Below, piece after piece: positions 33,853 to 37,030 of a stretch of DNA of 37,030 bases. How positions within the stretch are numbered: position 1 is the stretch's first letter; every line of letters begins with the position of its first letter. Both the position numbers and the translations under genes were made by a program. Under the pieces are notes generated by a model, which saw nothing but the letters and a program-made list of their open reading frames with translations, was not told the DNA's origin and did not search any database. The stretch is taken from positions 1 to 37,030 of the forward strand of contig CALBEV010000105.1 of assembly GCA_937891045.1 (NCBI GenBank), given 5' to 3'. The stretch comes from an uncultured Burkholderiales bacterium (lineage in GTDB: Bacteria; Pseudomonadota; Gammaproteobacteria; Burkholderiales; Burkholderiaceae).

Positions 33853-34587
33853 TCAGATGGTCATGCCACCATCCACCGAATAGGCTTGCCCGGTGGTGAA
33901 TTGCGACTCGTCACTGGCCAAAAAAACCACGATCGGCGCAATCTCATGGGCTTGTGCCAAGCGCCCCATGGGTTGACGCGCCACAAAGTCTTTGCGAGCT
34001 TGCACTGGATCGGCGTGGCTGTTGATGCGGTCTTGCAACGAGGGTGTGTCCACGGTGCCTGGGCAAATGGCATTGCATCGAATACCTTGTCGCACATGGT
34101 CGGCCGCAACCGCCTTGGTCAGGCCAATCACAGCAGCTTTGCTGGCGCCATACACAAAGCGGTTTGGCAAGCCTTTGACACTCGAGGCCACACTGGCCAT
34201 GTTGATGATGCTGCCTCCGCCTTGGGCGATCATCTTGGGGAGAGCCGCTTGAATGGCCCAAAACTGCGAGCGCACATTCAAGTTGAAGGCCAGGTCCCAG
34301 TCCTCGTCGGTGGCGGTCAAGGCGGTGCCACTGTGCACAAAGCCTGCGCAATTGAACAACACATCAATGCGTTCCATGCGGGCGATTTGAGCCGCGATGG
34401 CTGCCTTGTCCATCACATCGAACACCGCTGTGTGGACATGCTTCATGCCCTTGTAAGGCTCTAACAAAACCGGGTTGATGTCGGTGGCCCAGACCGTGGC
34501 ACCTTCGGCCAGCATGGCCATGGCGGTGGCCTGACCAATGCCTTGACCGGCAGCTGTGATGAGGATGTGTTTGTCAAGTAGTCGCAT
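33853..34587 (-). CDS. SDR-family oxidoreductase, DHRS6/BDH2-like
   Basis: A 244-residue short-chain dehydrogenase with the distinctive TAAGQGIG coenzyme loop (11-18), LFNCAGFVHSGT, catalytic Ser135/Ser136 region (ASVASSVKG), Tyr146 and Lys150, and the CPGTVDTPSLQDRI segment. These features, including NLNVRSQFW and QPMGRLAQAHEIA, closely parallel the DHRS6/BDH2 group. That group includes 2-keto-3-deoxy-L-fuconate dehydrogenases in bacteria and cytosolic hydroxybutyrate/4-oxoproline-type reductases in animals. Convergent with the RraA-like gene (seven-base gap) and downstream of the metal permease on the same strand, 43 bases away. A sugar-acid role would fit an aldolase-like neighbour, but this is inference. 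Confidence 0.88.
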   Translation of the reverse strand: MRLLDKHILITAAGQGIGQATAMAMLAEGATVWATDINPVLLEPYKGMKHVHTAVFDVMDKAAIAAQIARMERIDVLFNCAGFVHSGTALTATDEDWDLAFNLNVRSQFWAIQAALPKMIAQGGGSIINMASVASSVKGLPNRFVYGASKAAVIGLTKAVAADHVRQGIRCNAICPGTVDTPSLQDRINSHADPVQARKDFVARQPMGRLAQAHEIAPIVVFLASDESQFTTGQAYSVDGGMTI

Positions 34588-34630
34588 GGCTTGTCCTGAA
34601 TGTTGAAAGCCCTTGGGGCCATCGAGGGTT

Positions 34631-35374
34631 TCAGAGCTTAACTGAAGCGCCTGGGTTCGGTCGCAAAGCCAGCAAACTGACGGCAGAGATGGTCAGGGAA
34701 AGGCAAATTCCACTGGGCAAATCGAGATACCAGGACAAGCCCAGCCCACCACCAACCGCCAAACCCAATGCGGCACTTGAAAGCAGGGCGGAAAAACGCT
34801 CAAACAACAAGGCTGGACCGATCAACAAAACAAAAACCAAAAACACCCCCAAGGTTTGAACCATCAGGCTGGCCACGACGGCGAACATGCCATAGAAGAT
34901 CATGTCCGCGGCCAATACGCTTCGTTTGAACCAAAACAAGATGGAAACCACCACACCGCTGACAACGGCAATCAGGGCATCCGTGCCATCGCTCCAAAGC
35001 AGATCGGCTGCCAAGAGTTGTTGCAAATCATCTTTGCCATGGGGGCTGAATTGAGCGGCCAACAAGGCCAGCGATGCGCCCAAGATATAGATCAAGCCGA
35101 TGAGCGCTTCGCGCCGCTGGGGCCACCATTGACAAATCTTGGCCACCAAGGCCGCGCTGCAAAGTGCCCCGGCGACCGATGCACCCAGCAAAATGCCATC
35201 ATCGTGGGTATGGTGAAACACTTGCAGCCACAAAGTGGCCGCTGCAGCGGCTTGTGCCACCGCAAGATCAATGAACACCACGCCACGATGCAGCACTTGC
35301 CTGCCCAAGGGCAAGAGAGCGAGCGCACCACCGAAAAGCGTGATCAGGGGAAATATGAACCAGTCATCTGTCAT
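34631..35374 (-). CDS. Zinc/manganese ABC transporter permease, ZnuB-like
   Basis: A 247-residue inner-membrane protein of the ABC-3 permease family (ZnuB/MntB/TroC). The DLAVAQAAAAATLW segment, LIYILGASLALLAAQ and the loop ADLLWSDGTDALIAV are characteristic, and the length is normal. It begins six bases after the binding-protein stop on the minus strand. It should form the metal channel with the binding protein at 35381. No ATPase gene is adjacent, so the energising subunit must be encoded upstream of the window or elsewhere. Confidence 0.88.
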   Translation of the reverse strand: MTDDWFIFPLITLFGGALALLPLGRQVLHRGVVFIDLAVAQAAAAATLWLQVFHHTHDDGILLGASVAGALCSAALVAKICQWWPQRREALIGLIYILGASLALLAAQFSPHGKDDLQQLLAADLLWSDGTDALIAVVSGVVVSILFWFKRSVLAADMIFYGMFAVVASLMVQTLGVFLVFVLLIGPALLFERFSALLSSAALGLAVGGGLGLSWYLDLPSGICLSLTISAVSLLALRPNPGASVKL

Positions 35375-35380
35375 GCAGTG

Positions 35381-36289
35381 TCAATCTGGCCGCTGGCTCA
35401 GGGTTGAAAGAAGTTGATCAAACCAGTCGATCAATGCCGTGCCAGACATGTTGGTCACTGTTGCGGGTAAAACCAACATGGGGATGCCTTGAGCGCTGTC
35501 TTGACGCGACAACCATTGTGCAGGTCGTTTGTCATGGTGTTGGGCAATCACGATGGCAAACGGCTGTGACTGTTGGATCTGTTTGCGAATGCGTTCAAGG
35601 TGAACGGGGGTGGGTGCCATGCCAGGTTTGGGCTCCAAATCAGCCCCCATCTGAATACCTAACCACTGCCAGAGATAGCCAAAACTGCTGTGCTGTATCA
35701 CCACCGTGCGTCCTTGCAAATGCTGGGCTTGTTTTTCCCAGCGAACTATGCCCGCTTGCATGGACTTTTCAAACGTCTTGTAGTTGTCTGCAATTTGTTT
35801 GCCATCTTGGGGATGGAGCTGGATCAATCGCTCATGCAGGGGTGCCGCGACTTGCAGCAAACGCTTGGGGTCTGCATGCAGGTGTGGATTGCCCTCGGGA
35901 TGGACATCCCCTGAAAAGGGGGTGATGGCGCCCGCATACGGGTTGATCAGCGTCACGAACTTGGAGGCGTAGAACATGGTCGGTTGACCATCTTGCACCT
36001 TGGGGTTGCCAGCGCGGGCTTGCAACACCGGCAACCAGCCAGATTCCAAACCTGCACCAGTACAAACAGCAAGGTCTGCTTGCCGAAGTTTGGCAATCAA
36101 CGAGGGTCTGGCTTCCACATGATGCGGATCTTGCAAATGGTTGGTGGCTGCAAACACCTCAGCCTTGGGGTACAAAGCTTTGGTGAGGGCGCCCCATTCT
36201 GGTTCACAGGCAAACACCGTGAAAGCTTGCACCAGATTGCCAGCCAGCAAGAGTCCGCTGCAGACGGCGAACTTAAAAACTGTGCGCAC
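35381..36289 (-). CDS. Zinc/manganese ABC transporter substrate-binding protein, ZnuA-like
   Basis: A 302-residue cluster A-I metal-binding protein with a signal peptide (MRTVFKFAVCSGLLLAGNLVQA). Candidate metal ligands are His56/His57 (QDPHHVEARP), His136/His138 (GNPHLHADP) and the HSSFGYLW histidine. The fourth ligand, usually Asp/Glu, may come from the QHHDKRPAQW segment. GTG at 36289 is chosen: GGAG lies six bases upstream and it gives a clean signal peptide; the frame to 36307 (TTG) has no such site. The gene overlaps the outer-membrane protein gene by 17 bases. Confidence 0.88.
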   Translation of the reverse strand: MRTVFKFAVCSGLLLAGNLVQAFTVFACEPEWGALTKALYPKAEVFAATNHLQDPHHVEARPSLIAKLRQADLAVCTGAGLESGWLPVLQARAGNPKVQDGQPTMFYASKFVTLINPYAGAITPFSGDVHPEGNPHLHADPKRLLQVAAPLHERLIQLHPQDGKQIADNYKTFEKSMQAGIVRWEKQAQHLQGRTVVIQHSSFGYLWQWLGIQMGADLEPKPGMAPTPVHLERIRKQIQQSQPFAIVIAQHHDKRPAQWLSRQDSAQGIPMLVLPATVTNMSGTALIDWFDQLLSTLSQRPD

Positions 36290-37030
36290 CGTGGGCTCCA
36301 AAACCAATCACCAATTGCAGTTGAACCACATTGGACGCTGTATGGGCAAACACCTCGCTGGCCGCTTCACCGGCACTGCTTTGACGACTGAACTGAATGC
36401 GGTAGGTTTGGTTGTGGCTTGGCTTGTAGGCCAGCATCAAAGTTGTTTCACGCAAACGGGCTGCAGCGGCTTCAATTCCTTCTTCATGCTCCTCGGGTTT
36501 GTTGACGGCCAATTCGTCACTTCTCAGACCCAATTCCCATGCGGGGTGAAACCGCCACACAGCACCCAAGGATGACGCGGTGTGTCGTTGCGATGTCAAT
36601 TCTGGATGGATGCCGGTGATCCGTGCGTTTTCCCAGAACAGTTTCACCTGGTTGTTTTTCGGGTTGCCATCCGGTGCCCATTTGTAGACCAGATCGGTCA
36701 TGTAGAGATGTTGACCACTGAATTGAGCGCCATGAGCATGATCGTGTTCCTCCTCCTCACCGTGCTCATGGGCATGGGCCTGGCGTCTGTTGTTCAGGTA
36801 GGACAAGCCCAGTTGCCAACTGTTGCTGGGGTTGAGATCAGCCCCCGTTTTCATTGAAAAGGTGTAGGCACCTGGCGATTTCTTGGTTTCGGCTTCCTTG
36901 ATGAGTTGCTCTCCCATGAAAGTCTCAACCCCCAAGCGCAGGTAAAACGGCGTTGGTGCTGTCCAATTCAATCGCAATCCATCGTCATACCAATGGCCGC
37001 CCAAAAAGCCGCGATAGAGCAATGGGCGTT
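36273..37030 (-). CDS. Outer-membrane beta-barrel protein with His-rich loop, C-terminal part
   Basis: The frame is open to the window edge, so the N-terminus is missing; 252 residues are visible. The sequence alternates amphipathic strands and polar loops (LRLNWTAPTPFYLRLGVETF, QLGLSYLNNRR, LGAVWRFHPAWELGLRSDEL) and ends in Phe, as expected for a BAM substrate. One loop is extremely rich in His and acidic residues (HAHEHGEEEEHDHAHG), a typical metal-capturing feature. Its stop lies inside the start of the ZnuA-like gene, so the two are coupled. A zinc-uptake role is inferred from the loop and neighbours; the exact family is not recognised. Confidence 0.8.
   Translation of the reverse strand, partial: RPLLYRGFLGGHWYDDGLRLNWTAPTPFYLRLGVETFMGEQLIKEAETKKSPGAYTFSMKTGADLNPSNSWQLGLSYLNNRRQAHAHEHGEEEEHDHAHGAQFSGQHLYMTDLVYKWAPDGNPKNNQVKLFWENARITGIHPELTSQRHTASSLGAVWRFHPAWELGLRSDELAVNKPEEHEEGIEAAAARLRETTLMLAYKPSHNQTYRIQFSRQSSAGEAASEVFAHTASNVVQLQLVIGFGAHGAHSF

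Overview
This window looks like chromosome of a betaproteobacterium, most likely a Burkholderiales/Comamonadaceae-type freshwater or soil heterotroph. That is an inference from moderate-to-high G+C, heavy use of TTG for leucine, frequent GTG/TTG starts and a dense catabolic layout; no rRNA, tRNA or phylogenetic marker is present. There is no mobile element, CRISPR array or RNA gene that I can support, and no gene-free stretch longer than 300 bases.

Region A (1-12756, all plus strand) reads as one long operon. It holds the end of a periplasmic substrate-binding protein, a HAAT-family ABC transporter (two permeases and two ATPases, urea/amide-like), two amidase-signature enzymes alternating with two AMP-forming acyl-CoA ligase genes, then a thiolase, a DUF35 Zn-ribbon/OB protein and an enoyl-CoA hydratase. 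The simplest reading is uptake of an amide, hydrolysis to a carboxylate, CoA activation and beta-oxidation-like cleavage. Three of the four middle genes carry lesions: an in-frame amber codon near the start of amidase 1 (4494-4496), loss of the catalytic motifs and C-terminal domain in ligase 1, and a one-base frameshift in a T run near the end of ligase 2 (10373-10377).

Region B (12822-31689) starts with a minus-strand SDR divergent from an 18-kb plus-strand gene train. The train contains a CoA ligase, two small MaoC/hot-dog proteins, a type I Baeyer-Villiger monooxygenase, a TetR regulator, 3-hydroxyacyl-CoA dehydrogenase, acyl-CoA dehydrogenase, a second CoA ligase, a double SnoaL-like protein, enoyl-CoA hydratase, a complete second HAAT transporter (five genes), a thiolase, a cyclase-family metal hydrolase and an ornithine-cyclodeaminase-family protein. 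Spacing is tight, often with 4-nt overlaps. Together these could import a cyclic compound, oxidise an alcohol to a ketone, insert oxygen to give a lactone, open the ring, activate the acid and run beta-oxidation. The substrate is not identifiable from sequence.

Region C (31721-37030) is unrelated housekeeping/accessory DNA: an exported alpha/beta hydrolase (minus), a small two-helix membrane protein with a good sigma70-like promoter, an RraA-fold protein that unusually has a signal peptide, a DHRS6/BDH2-like SDR (minus), and a minus-strand zinc/manganese uptake group (permease, binding protein, and the 3' end of an outer-membrane barrel with a His-rich loop). No ATPase gene for this metal transporter lies in the window.
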